NCBI GenBank assembly: GCA_018052455.1 | Contig: JAGPNE010000002.1 | Span: 109,506-173,505, forward strand | Source of the DNA: Candidatus Fermentithermobacillaceae bacterium | GTDB lineage: Bacteria > Bacillota > Sulfobacillia > Fermentithermobacillales > Fermentithermobacillaceae | Direction of reading: 5' to 3' | DNA length: 64,000 nucleotides | Part shown: piece by piece, positions 52,359 through 60,082 of the stretch | Layout: each line of letters starts with the position of its first letter | How positions within the stretch are numbered: the first letter of the stretch is position 1 | Position numbers and translations under genes: made by a program | The notes under the pieces: generated by a model | The model's input: the letters and a program-made list of their open reading frames with translations, nothing else | The model's database searches: none | Told to the model about the DNA's origin: nothing

Positions 52359-53138
52359 TTGACGTTAGTAAAAGGCAGAGTGTTTTCATTTTGGCTGCTT
52401 GTGGTGGTTATAGGTTGTATTGTGTACTCTATGTGGAAGGCTTCCAAAGGAGGTAATGTATCGATAAGAAAGATTGCAGGGCTCGATTCGATTGAAGAAG
52501 CAGTAGGGCGTGCAACAGAAATGGGGAGACCCGTTCACTACTGTCCTGGCCTTGGCGGAATAGGTGCTGCTGAAGCGCCACAGACATTTTCGGGACTGGC
52601 TATCTTGAGCCATATTGCAAGACTTACTGCTAGATTTGATGTGCCTCTTATTGTAACCATAAGGCAACCGGAAGTATTTCCCATGGCTGAAGAAACGGTT
52701 AGGCAGGCGTATCTGGAGGAAGGCAGAAATGACAGGTACGATCCGACAAGCATACGATTTCTTTCGTCTCAACAATTCGCCTACGCTGCGGCGCTTCTAG
52801 GGATTATGACTCGGGAGAAGCCTGCTGCCAACTTTATGATGGGGGCATTTTGGGCAGAATCGCTGATGTTAGCAGAGGTAGGTTCTGAGGTCGGCGCCCT
52901 TCAGATCACAGGTACCGCTCAGCTATCGCAGGTTCCTTTCTTCGTAGCTTCTTCTGACTACACGCTCATTGGAGAGGAACTGTTTGCAGCAGCAGCATAT
53001 CTTTCCGGAGACACGATGCAGTTAGGATCTATAGTAGGTCAGGATATGGCAAAAATGATAGTGGCCGTTCTTATCATCGCCGGTGTAGTGACTCGAAGTC
53101 TTGGCTCCAATTTCTTCGTGGAACTCTTGGGCAAGTGA
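52359..53138 (+). CDS. Membrane module 2, protein A (DUF6754-like)
   Basis: This 259-residue paralogue of the protein at 39.7 kb has one N-terminal helix (about 8-24) followed by basic residues, a cytoplasmic middle domain and a C-terminal helix. Identical or near-identical blocks with the first copy are EEAVGRATEMGRPVH, QAYLEEGR, TREKPAANFMMGAFWAES, QVPFFVASSDYTLIGEELFA and VGQDMAK. It lacks the N-terminal 18 residues of the first copy. CAGGAGGTGAG precedes TTG 52359. Function unknown. Confidence 0.8.
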   Translation: MTLVKGRVFSFWLLVVVIGCIVYSMWKASKGGNVSIRKIAGLDSIEEAVGRATEMGRPVHYCPGLGGIGAAEAPQTFSGLAILSHIARLTARFDVPLIVTIRQPEVFPMAEETVRQAYLEEGRNDRYDPTSIRFLSSQQFAYAAALLGIMTREKPAANFMMGAFWAESLMLAEVGSEVGALQITGTAQLSQVPFFVASSDYTLIGEELFAAAAYLSGDTMQLGSIVGQDMAKMIVAVLIIAGVVTRSLGSNFFVELLGK

Positions 53139-53154
53139 AAGGGGCGATAAGTCT

Positions 53155-53781
53155 ATGAAACGTGAATTACCTATGATACTGGCCTTTGTCGTTGGTTTGC
53201 TCATGATAGTGTCATTCTTTTTTTCGTCAGAGCCTCTGGTTCGAGCAGCCAATACGGTGCAGAACTGGGGAGTGATAATTGCTGCTTTTGCGCTGGGATT
53301 GGCTTCAATCAATCTCATTCAAATCCATGCAAAAAGGATCATGAAGGGTAAGGATCTGGACTGGCTGTACTCAGGTGCGCTGCTATTTTCGATGATAGGC
53401 ATAGCTATACTAGGAATCACCAAAGGGCCTACGGATACAAACTACCAGTTCTGGTTCGATGCGTTGTTTGTTCCAGGGCAAGCCACAGTATATGCAATGA
53501 CCGGTTTTTTCATTGCGTCGGCAGCGTACAGGGCATTTAGAATAAGGAACCTTGATTCGGCGATTTTACTGGTGTCGGCTGCCATCCTGATGCTCGGAAA
53601 CGTTCCGATTGGAGAGAGAATCTGGTCCCAGTTGCCTGTAATAGGGGAATGGCTCATGAACATTCCTAACCTTGCGGGGCAACGGGGTATGCTCATAGGC
53701 GCCGGGATCGGCGGTATAGCTTCAGGCGTAAGGGTGCTTCTAGGTATTGAAAGAACATACCTGGGCAGCTCGAGTTCATAG
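53155..53781 (+). CDS. Membrane module 2, protein B (polytopic)
   Basis: The 208-residue membrane protein has about six hydrophobic segments. It shares KRELPMIL at the start, FFIASAAYRAFRIRN exactly with module 1, MLGNVPIGERIW, and LLGIERTYLG near the end. ATG 53155, ten bases after AAAGGGG, is the start that aligns with module 1; the frame continues upstream into the end of protein A. It lies 16 bases after that gene. Confidence 0.75.
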   Translation: MKRELPMILAFVVGLLMIVSFFFSSEPLVRAANTVQNWGVIIAAFALGLASINLIQIHAKRIMKGKDLDWLYSGALLFSMIGIAILGITKGPTDTNYQFWFDALFVPGQATVYAMTGFFIASAAYRAFRIRNLDSAILLVSAAILMLGNVPIGERIWSQLPVIGEWLMNIPNLAGQRGMLIGAGIGGIASGVRVLLGIERTYLGSSSS

Positions 53782-53796
53782 AAGGAGGGACAAGCA

Positions 53797-54630
53797 TTGT
53801 TTGAAAAACTCGTACACATGGATCGCCGTGTCATATACGGAGTTGTGTTTCTGTCCCTCTCTATTCCGCTTATTTGGCCTATAGGCCTTGGAGTAGCAGT
53901 AGGACCAGAAACAAAGCTGTTGTACGACATGGTAGACAGTTTATCTCCTGGCAGTGCGGTTATAGTGTCAATGGACACATCTCCCGGAGGGTATGGGGAG
54001 CTGTCTTCAGGTGCGCTAGCTTTGCTTAACCACCTTGCGGAAAAAGAGATAAGAGTGATTGGTATGGGCTTTTTTGATACGGGCCCAAGTCTTTTGGAAA
54101 CCGCTCTGGGAGGTTCGGATTTTCGGAACAAAGAGTATGGGATCGACTACGCAAATCTAGGGTACCTGGCGGGCGGCGAAACTGCCATGGCCAAGGTGGC
54201 CAAAGACATACCAGGCAGCTTTCCCAGAGATTATAGGGGTAATGTAACCAGCGAGTTGCCTGTAATGAAAGGTATCACGTCATGCGAGGATATAGCTCTC
54301 ATAATCAGCATTTCCTCTGGAACTCCAGGAGTTCCAGAGTGGATAAGGCAGGTCGGCGATCCTTTGGGCGTTCCCATAGCCACGGTCATCGTTGCAGTAA
54401 ATGTGCCAAACATGACCCCTTATGTTCAGTCGGGGCAGATCGTAGGCATGATACCGAGCATGAAAGGTGCGGCCGGCTATGAGAGCCTTATGGGTACTGC
54501 CGGGCTAGGAACGAGAGGAATGGATGCCCAGTCAATATCGCATCTTATGATACTTGCATTGGTAGTGCTAGGGAACGTAGTACATCTTGCAACAAAAGAC
54601 TCTAAACCCTCCGAAGGAGGTGCACGTTAA
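53797..54630 (+). CDS. Membrane module 2, protein C (large extracytoplasmic domain)
   Basis: The 277-residue protein has the same layout as module 1's C: an N-terminal helix after basic residues, about 220 outside residues, and a C-terminal helix. Shared points are SLSPGSA, GGYGELSSGAL, YGIDYANLGYLAGG, LPVMKG, SGTPGVPEW, SGQIVGM, GAAGYESLM and MDAQSISHLMI. GAAGGAGGG precedes TTG 53797. The stop overlaps the ATG of protein D by one base. Confidence 0.75.
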   Translation: MFEKLVHMDRRVIYGVVFLSLSIPLIWPIGLGVAVGPETKLLYDMVDSLSPGSAVIVSMDTSPGGYGELSSGALALLNHLAEKEIRVIGMGFFDTGPSLLETALGGSDFRNKEYGIDYANLGYLAGGETAMAKVAKDIPGSFPRDYRGNVTSELPVMKGITSCEDIALIISISSGTPGVPEWIRQVGDPLGVPIATVIVAVNVPNMTPYVQSGQIVGMIPSMKGAAGYESLMGTAGLGTRGMDAQSISHLMILALVVLGNVVHLATKDSKPSEGGAR

Positions 54631-55235
54631 TGCAGATTAGCAGTGACTTAGGGACATGGATTGCCGCTATAGCTACCATAGGTATTATGAGTTTTGTCTT
54701 CAAAGATAATCCGCTCTACAGGCTTGTTGAGAATGTATACGTAGGAGTATCTGCAGGGCATGCTCTAGTTTTGGGTTGGATCAACATAAGGGACCAAGGG
54801 ATAGCCCCTCTGACTTCGGAGGGCCAGTGGAGCGTCATAATTCCTTTGGTACTTGGTCTTTTTCTGTACACGAGATACTTCAAGGATATTGCCTGGCTGT
54901 CGCGATTCCCATTGGCGATCCTTGTTGGCATAGGAACAGGTTTGGCCATAAGGGGAACAATTGGGTCACAGATAGTTAACCAAGTCAAGAGTACGGTGCT
55001 TCCACTAGACAGCATCAATAATGCCATCATAGTTTTTGGGACCCTTGGGGTTCTTGCTTACTTCTATTTCTCCAAAGAGCACAAGGGGGTTCTCAAGCAC
55101 GTTTCGACTTTTGGAAGGTGCATCATGATGGTGTCCTTTGGCGCGGCATTCGGAAGCACTGTTATGGGACGTATGGCGCTTCTTATTGACCGGTTGCATT
55201 TTTTATACTCCAACTGGCTAGGTATTGTCCGTTAG
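54630..55235 (+). CDS. Membrane module 2, protein D (polytopic)
   Basis: This 201-residue membrane protein has the same length as module 1's D. Shared segments are FKDNPLYRLVE, LGLFLYTRY, LDSINNAIIVFG and the C-terminal CIMMVSFGAAFGSTVMGRMAL plus NWLGI (first part within 20 residues of identical layout). CCGAAGGAGG lies just upstream. A G-C-rich hairpin follows the stop. Confidence 0.75.
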   Translation: MQISSDLGTWIAAIATIGIMSFVFKDNPLYRLVENVYVGVSAGHALVLGWINIRDQGIAPLTSEGQWSVIIPLVLGLFLYTRYFKDIAWLSRFPLAILVGIGTGLAIRGTIGSQIVNQVKSTVLPLDSINNAIIVFGTLGVLAYFYFSKEHKGVLKHVSTFGRCIMMVSFGAAFGSTVMGRMALLIDRLHFLYSNWLGIVR

Positions 55236-55276
55236 AAGCAGGGGTTCTAAAGTGTCAGGCCGGATCCATTTTACGG

Positions 55277-55303
55277 GGCGGGCGGCAAGAGCCGTCCGCC
55301 TCT
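55277..55303 (+). terminator. Probable terminator of membrane module 2
   Basis: A 10-bp stem GGCGGGCGGC / GCCGTCCGCC with one G-U pair and a 4-base loop lies 42 bases after protein D; the following TCTTG is a poor U tract. The next 220 bases up to yqeK show no other feature I can support. Confidence 0.55.
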
Positions 55304-55526
55304 TGCGTTAGCACAATTGTTGCTGCTCGTTTCCGTCTTCATTTGCTTCCAGGCCCTCGGAGTGGTCCTTATTTCTGCCTGCCCTCTAATTGTGTTAGAC
55401 TATCATTGCAACCTACACGAGGGTTTTCATGTCTAACTGTTGTGAAAGCCAATTTCGTGTTTGGTAAAGGACAAGAAGCCATACCAAGAGTAAGAACCAT
55501 TTTGGCTATAGGAGGATAGTAGCCAG

Positions 55527-56096
55527 TTGATATACAAGCGGGCGCAGGAGTTTGCCAGAAATTGCCTCAATAAAGAACGGTTTGAACACAGCCTAAACAC
55601 GGCTCAGTCTGCCTATGACATTGCAAATGCCTATGGAGTTGATCCCGAAAGAGCGTACTTGTCGGGACTGCTCCATGATGTTGCTAGGGATCTTGCACCC
55701 CAAGAGATTTTGCGGCAGGCAGCAAAAGAGGGTATAATACCTAGAAAAGAAGAGCGCATTTGTCCTTTTTTATTGCATGGGAAAGTTGGGGCCCAGATAG
55801 TTAAGGATGAAATTGGTCTCAAGGACCAGGGAGTCCTCAACGCAATTTCATTTCATGTTACAGGGAGACCAAATTGGACCAGGCTCGAGCAGGTGCTTTA
55901 CCTAGCTGACAAGACTGAGCCGGAGAGACTCTATCCTGGGGTGGGACAGATACGCAGTCTACTTGCAGAAGGAGATTTTGAGGGCGCCCTTTTTGAGTGT
56001 CTGCGCGAGAATATTATATATGCAGCCAAAACTCAGGGCTGGATTGTTGATACTGACACGGTGGTGATATTTAATGGGATGGCGACGAGATTCTAA
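55527..56096 (+). CDS. yqeK: YqeK-family HD hydrolase (Ap4A hydrolase, symmetrical)
   Basis: YqeK enzymes hydrolyse diadenosine tetraphosphate symmetrically to ADP. The HD metal-site residues appear in FEHSLNTAQSA, LSGLLHDVARD, LLHGKVGAQIV, SFHVTGRP and LYLADKTEP. The 189-residue length is typical. GGAGGAT precedes TTG 55527. It overlaps the next gene by 23 bases and belongs to the nadD-yqeK-LCP-rsfS block, here split from nadD by membrane module 2. Confidence 0.92.
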   Translation: MIYKRAQEFARNCLNKERFEHSLNTAQSAYDIANAYGVDPERAYLSGLLHDVARDLAPQEILRQAAKEGIIPRKEERICPFLLHGKVGAQIVKDEIGLKDQGVLNAISFHVTGRPNWTRLEQVLYLADKTEPERLYPGVGQIRSLLAEGDFEGALFECLRENIIYAAKTQGWIVDTDTVVIFNGMATRF

Positions 56097-57393
56097 TCGC
56101 AGCAAGTCTGAAAACGATATTGATGAAACAAGGATATATGAAATGCCTAAGGGAGCATCCAAAACGCAGAAAAGACGGCGCCTAAAACAGGCGGGCGTCA
56201 TTGTGCTTGCTGTTGTGTTGTTCATGGCAGGCACCGTTTTTGGAATGTACTCGTATCTTAAGGCGTACTCTAGCAGCTACCCGTTTTCAAGCAGCGATGT
56301 AGTGGCCGAAGGTTCTAGTTCAAGGATTAACGTAGCTGTTATAGGCATTGACGGTGGAGTCAACGGAAAGGTGAACACATCGGGAAACACGGGAACACGG
56401 TCCGATGTGATGATGGTTGTAAGCATAGATCCTGAATTGAAGAAGGTCGGCATACTGTCTGTGCCCAGAGATACCCGGGTTCTTATACCTACGGTAAACA
56501 GCATAGAAAAGGCTGGACATGCCCACGCATACGGTGGACCGGATCTTGTAGTCGCAACTTTGGAGAGTTTGCTTAAGATAGATATACACCGATATGTGCG
56601 AATTGACTTCGAAGGCTTCAAGAAAGTCATAGACATTCTGGGCGGGGTATATGTTGATGTGCCCGAAGACATGGACTACGAAGATCCTTACCAGAACCTC
56701 TATATCCATATAGACAAGGGCCCCCAGCTTCTAGACGGCGAAAAGGCTCTAGGATTTGTTCGGTATAGGCAGTATAGCAATGGAGATATCGGCAGGATAG
56801 AAGCGCAGCATTTGTTCCTACAGGCTCTGTCAGATAAGATTTTGAGAGTTGCAACTGTGCCTAAGATACCACAGATAGTATCTGATATCATACCTTACGT
56901 CCTAACCGACCTTTCAAACGAGGATATTATGTATTTGGCTTCTGTTGGGCTCAACATCAAACTCGAAGATGTTGAGATGGACATTTTGCCAGGAGACCAT
57001 GGGTATATAGGGGATTTGAGCTATTGGCTTGTAGACGCCGAAAAAGCCCAGGAAACTGTCGATAGGCTTTTAAGAGGCATAGACCGCAGCAAGAATGCCA
57101 CCGTCAAAGTAACTATACAGAATGGCTGTGGAGTTGCGGGGGCCGCTGACTACGTTGCTTCAATTCTAAGAAGTTATGACTTTGAAGTTGTAAACGTTGG
57201 GAATGCGGGCCGATTTAACTATGAGGAAACCAGAATACTGGCATCCAAAGAGAAAAAAGATGTCCAGATCGAGATTTTGAGGATTCTAAAGAGTACGTCC
57301 GATCAAGCAAAGGCGTATGTTTCCCAGGACATACCTGATGAGGCGGATGTCTTAGTCATAATAGGTAATGATTTTAGTAAGTACGGACAGTAA
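56074..57393 (+). CDS. LytR-CpsA-Psr family protein with LytR_C domain
   Basis: LCP proteins transfer glycopolymers from undecaprenyl carriers to peptidoglycan on the outer face of the membrane. After a basic N-terminus and one helix (about 39-60) comes the LCP domain: NVAVIGIDG, TRSDVMMVVSIDP, VGILSVPRDTRV, IDFEGFKKVIDILGGVYV and ALGFVRYRQYSNGDIGR with the catalytic arginines. A C-terminal LytR_C domain (about 345-439, VTIQNGCGVAGAA) follows. The gene between yqeK and rsfS is the usual place in Firmicutes. Confidence 0.93.
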   Translation: MGWRRDSNRSKSENDIDETRIYEMPKGASKTQKRRRLKQAGVIVLAVVLFMAGTVFGMYSYLKAYSSSYPFSSSDVVAEGSSSRINVAVIGIDGGVNGKVNTSGNTGTRSDVMMVVSIDPELKKVGILSVPRDTRVLIPTVNSIEKAGHAHAYGGPDLVVATLESLLKIDIHRYVRIDFEGFKKVIDILGGVYVDVPEDMDYEDPYQNLYIHIDKGPQLLDGEKALGFVRYRQYSNGDIGRIEAQHLFLQALSDKILRVATVPKIPQIVSDIIPYVLTDLSNEDIMYLASVGLNIKLEDVEMDILPGDHGYIGDLSYWLVDAEKAQETVDRLLRGIDRSKNATVKVTIQNGCGVAGAADYVASILRSYDFEVVNVGNAGRFNYEETRILASKEKKDVQIEILRILKSTSDQAKAYVSQDIPDEADVLVIIGNDFSKYGQ

Positions 57394-57454
57394 GAAGCCG
57401 ACACTTTCGTGGACTCACCGTACGGGAGGCTTGATTTGAATAGATAAGACTGAT

Positions 57455-57835
57455 GTGGGAAAGAAAGGATCTTTGGAGTTCGATTCTGCCGCGCAAGCTG
57501 CAAGGGAATTTGCAGTCAGTGTAGCTAGAGCTTTGTATGACGGAAAAGGCCTCGACGTTGATATCTTAGATGTAAGAAATGTTACGTTGATCGCGGACTA
57601 TTTTGTCATTGCATCCGGCTCAAGCTCGAGGCACGTGAAGGGTCTTGCAGACCGTGTGCTATATTTGTCCGAGAGCACAAGAAAACCTCTACATGTAGAA
57701 GGCTATCAGTTAGGAACGTGGGTCCTTTTGGATTACGGAGACGTAGTCGTGCACATATTTAGAGAGTCACAACGGAGCTTTTACGGATTGGAGAGACTCT
57801 GGGGTGATGCGCCTATAGTGGACTTTTCCGAGTAA
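57455..57835 (+). CDS. rsfS: Ribosomal silencing factor RsfS
   Basis: RsfS binds L14 and blocks joining of ribosomal subunits when nutrients are low. The protein has the family blocks DVDILDVRNVTLIADYFVIASG (in part), SSRHVKGLADRV, HVEGYQLGTWVLLDYGDVVVHIF (in part) and YGLERLWGDAP. The start is unsure: GTG 57455 lacks a good ribosome binding site, while TTG 57473 follows AAAGGA. It is the last gene of the yqeK block. Confidence 0.93.
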   Translation: MGKKGSLEFDSAAQAAREFAVSVARALYDGKGLDVDILDVRNVTLIADYFVIASGSSSRHVKGLADRVLYLSESTRKPLHVEGYQLGTWVLLDYGDVVVHIFRESQRSFYGLERLWGDAPIVDFSE

Positions 57836-57888
57836 TACCCGGGGTATTGGTATTCGTCGTCGGAACTATTCTTATGGAGAGACTGAGT

Positions 57889-59496
57889 ATGAACAAGACA
57901 TCTTTGACCCTTTTGGCAATAACCCTAGTTCTTTGTTTTTTGATTTCTCCCTTTGTGTCAGTAGCCCAAGCTCATGTCCCTGGTGTGGAGTTCAGACTGG
58001 GGAGCGAGGTTTTGTTTGACTCACCGCGATACTATAACCTCATAAAAGGCAAACGGATCGGTCTTGTAACCAATCAAACAGGGGTCGACAGCCAAGGCGT
58101 AAGCACTGTAGTCCGCTTAGCCAGCGATCCTAGCGTAAGACTGGCGGCTCTTTTTTGTCCTGAGCATGGACTCGATGGCACTGCACCGGCGGGTTCCAAC
58201 GTTAAGTCCTATACCCATCCCACGCTCAACATTCCAGTGTATAGCCTGTACGGTAGTACAAGAAAGCCTACCTCGGATATGCTGCAAAATGTGGATGTCC
58301 TGGTTTTCGATATCCAGGATGTAGGCGCCAGGTGGTATACATACATTTCTACTCTAAACTACGTTATGGAAGCAGCGGGGTCTTGCGGAAAGCCCGTCAT
58401 TGTTCTTGATAGGCCAAATCCTCTCGGAGGCGAGATCGTGGAAGGTCCTGTGCTTGAAGACAGACTCAAGACTTTTGTTGGTGTGGACAACATTCCAATT
58501 GCGCACGGGATGACCGTTGGGGAACTGGCCCGGTTCTTCAATCGCCCAGCTAACGGCTTTAATACAGACCTCACAGTTGTACCTATGCAAGGCTACACGA
58601 GAGACATGATTTGGCAGGATACCGGTCTTGATTGGATTCCAACCTCGCCGAATATACCTACCATTGAGTCGGTTTTTTGCTACATGGCTACAGGTTTGGG
58701 AGAAGGTACTGGTGTTGGCCAGAGAGACAAGTTTACATGGGTGGGCGGATTGGGAATTGACAGCCAACGATTTGCGGATCTCCTAAACGGTTCTAACCTT
58801 TCAGGCGTGGAGTATGTTCCTGACACAAGAGGATCGTATGGTGGAGTGAAACTCAGGATTACTGACTACAGGACATTCAATCCTGCACGATCGGGCCTGT
58901 ATGCCCTGGCCTATGCCAGACAGTTAAGCAGTTTCAAGGTGCCCAAGAGCGGTTCTACTCCTACCAGCATAGTGTTGTTCGATAAGATAATGGGTACGGA
59001 TAGGGTGGGCATCTGGCTTGAACAGAAACTTCCTCCTCGCGAAATTGAAAAGAGATATGCCAAAGAGCTCGAGCAGTTCAAAAGAGAAAGACAAGAGTAT
59101 TTGATATACGGATATGCAGGAAAACCTGGAACTGTAAGTTTAGTGGTCGATAGCGTGCCTCTTTTCTTTGATTCCGAACCATACATAGACGAAAACGGCC
59201 GGACAATAGCACCTATTAGGGCAATTGCAGAAGCTCTAGGGGCAGAAGTGAAGTGGGACCAGAAACGGAGCGAGGTCACCATAACGAACGGCTCCACGGT
59301 CGTTAGTATGACAATAGGGAGCAAGATCGCGTGGATCGACGGGCAAAGATTTGTGATGGATACTGTCCCTGTGTTGTCAAATAGCCGGACAATGGTCCCT
59401 GTAAGGTACGTCTCTGAACTCTTGGGCGCTACCGTCGATTTTGAGTACTCTATCGACTACGGTTACAAGACGGTTCTAATTAGCAGGCAGCCGTAA
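57889..59496 (+). CDS. Secreted NamZ/DUF1343-like protein with stalk domain
   Basis: A signal peptide (TSLTLLAITLVLCFLISPF to VAQA) precedes a DUF1343 domain, the family of exo-beta-N-acetylmuramidase NamZ (GH171). Motifs include GKRIGLVTNQTGVD, ALFCPEHGLDG, VFDIQDVGARWYTY, DRPNPLGGEIVEGP and WIPTSPNIPT. NamZ removes terminal MurNAc from glycan strands, so a wall-recycling role is likely. The C-terminal 120 residues form a copper-amine-oxidase-N stalk (RTIAPIRAIAEALGAEVKW, MVPVRYVSELLGATV). GGAGAG seven bases before ATG 57889 decides the start. Confidence 0.88.
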   Translation: MNKTSLTLLAITLVLCFLISPFVSVAQAHVPGVEFRLGSEVLFDSPRYYNLIKGKRIGLVTNQTGVDSQGVSTVVRLASDPSVRLAALFCPEHGLDGTAPAGSNVKSYTHPTLNIPVYSLYGSTRKPTSDMLQNVDVLVFDIQDVGARWYTYISTLNYVMEAAGSCGKPVIVLDRPNPLGGEIVEGPVLEDRLKTFVGVDNIPIAHGMTVGELARFFNRPANGFNTDLTVVPMQGYTRDMIWQDTGLDWIPTSPNIPTIESVFCYMATGLGEGTGVGQRDKFTWVGGLGIDSQRFADLLNGSNLSGVEYVPDTRGSYGGVKLRITDYRTFNPARSGLYALAYARQLSSFKVPKSGSTPTSIVLFDKIMGTDRVGIWLEQKLPPREIEKRYAKELEQFKRERQEYLIYGYAGKPGTVSLVVDSVPLFFDSEPYIDENGRTIAPIRAIAEALGAEVKWDQKRSEVTITNGSTVVSMTIGSKIAWIDGQRFVMDTVPVLSNSRTMVPVRYVSELLGATVDFEYSIDYGYKTVLISRQP

Positions 59497-59568
59497 GACT
59501 ACTCTTGCGATTCATAGTATGTAGTGTAGAGGCAATTATGGAGTCGCAGATTTACGCGCCTATGGTGG

Positions 59569-59868
59569 CTAAGCTGGTCTTACGACAACCTTCGCGTCCA
59601 AGGCGTTCTCTATAGAGCTGAGCAGCTGCACAATATCTGTGTCGGGATCCAAGATACATCTGTACGTCCCGATTTCAGTCTCTATCTCCAGTTCGGGGAT
59701 TCTTTTTCTCAAGAAGGATACCGAAACTACCACGTCCGGGCGGATTGTTATTATCTTTTTTTCAGACTCGAAATCAGACGGTGACAGCACCACTTCTTCA
59801 CATGTGCTTCGGATTCGGTATGGCGTGGTCTCGTAGAAGCCGGTTCTGAGTCTTACTGGAGCATCCAC
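59569..59868 (-). CDS. Hypothetical protein, about 99 aa
   Basis: I do not recognise this protein. It appears beta-rich (IITIRPDVVVSVSFLRKR, IGTYRCIL) and ends in an amphipathic helix (VQLLSSIENALDAKVVV). GGGAGG about eight bases upstream supports GTG 59868; the frame is open to 59946 without a better site. It is divergent from the HTH regulator gene, with an operator-like palindrome in between, so it may be a regulated target of that protein. Confidence 0.6.
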   Translation of the reverse strand: MDAPVRLRTGFYETTPYRIRSTCEEVVLSPSDFESEKKIITIRPDVVVSVSFLRKRIPELEIETEIGTYRCILDPDTDIVQLLSSIENALDAKVVVRPA

Positions 59869-59931
59869 TAATATCGCCTCCCTAATCTCAATTGTGCACA
59901 GAAAAGAGTGATTTGCATACGCATTACTTTC

Positions 59932-59948
59932 ATTTGGCAATGCCAAAT
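59932..59948. promoter_or_regulatory. Perfect palindrome between divergent genes, probable operator
   Basis: ATTTGGCA-A-TGCCAAAT has perfect 8-bp arms around one base. It lies 64 bases upstream of the minus-strand start and 135 bases upstream of the HTH gene, a natural place for binding by that regulator. Confidence 0.6.
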
Positions 59949-59972
59949 ACCCTCACGAATTGTGTCAATTTT

Positions 59973-59996
59973 CGGCGAAATCTCGCCGAGTTTTTT
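59973..59996 (+). terminator. Terminator-like hairpin in the leader of the HTH gene
   Basis: A 6-bp stem CGGCGA / TCGCCG with a 4-base loop is followed by AG and TTTTTT, a complete intrinsic-terminator shape. It lies 87 bases before the chosen start codon and no plus-strand gene ends upstream, so it may act as an attenuator or stop antisense RNA. Confidence 0.55.
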
Positions 59997-60082
59997 CGTG
60001 GAGTGCAGGATTGAGCCCCACTGGTGGCGAAACCCAAAACACGAGGATTATGGACTTTTGTATATGGAGAGGAGAGCTGGCT

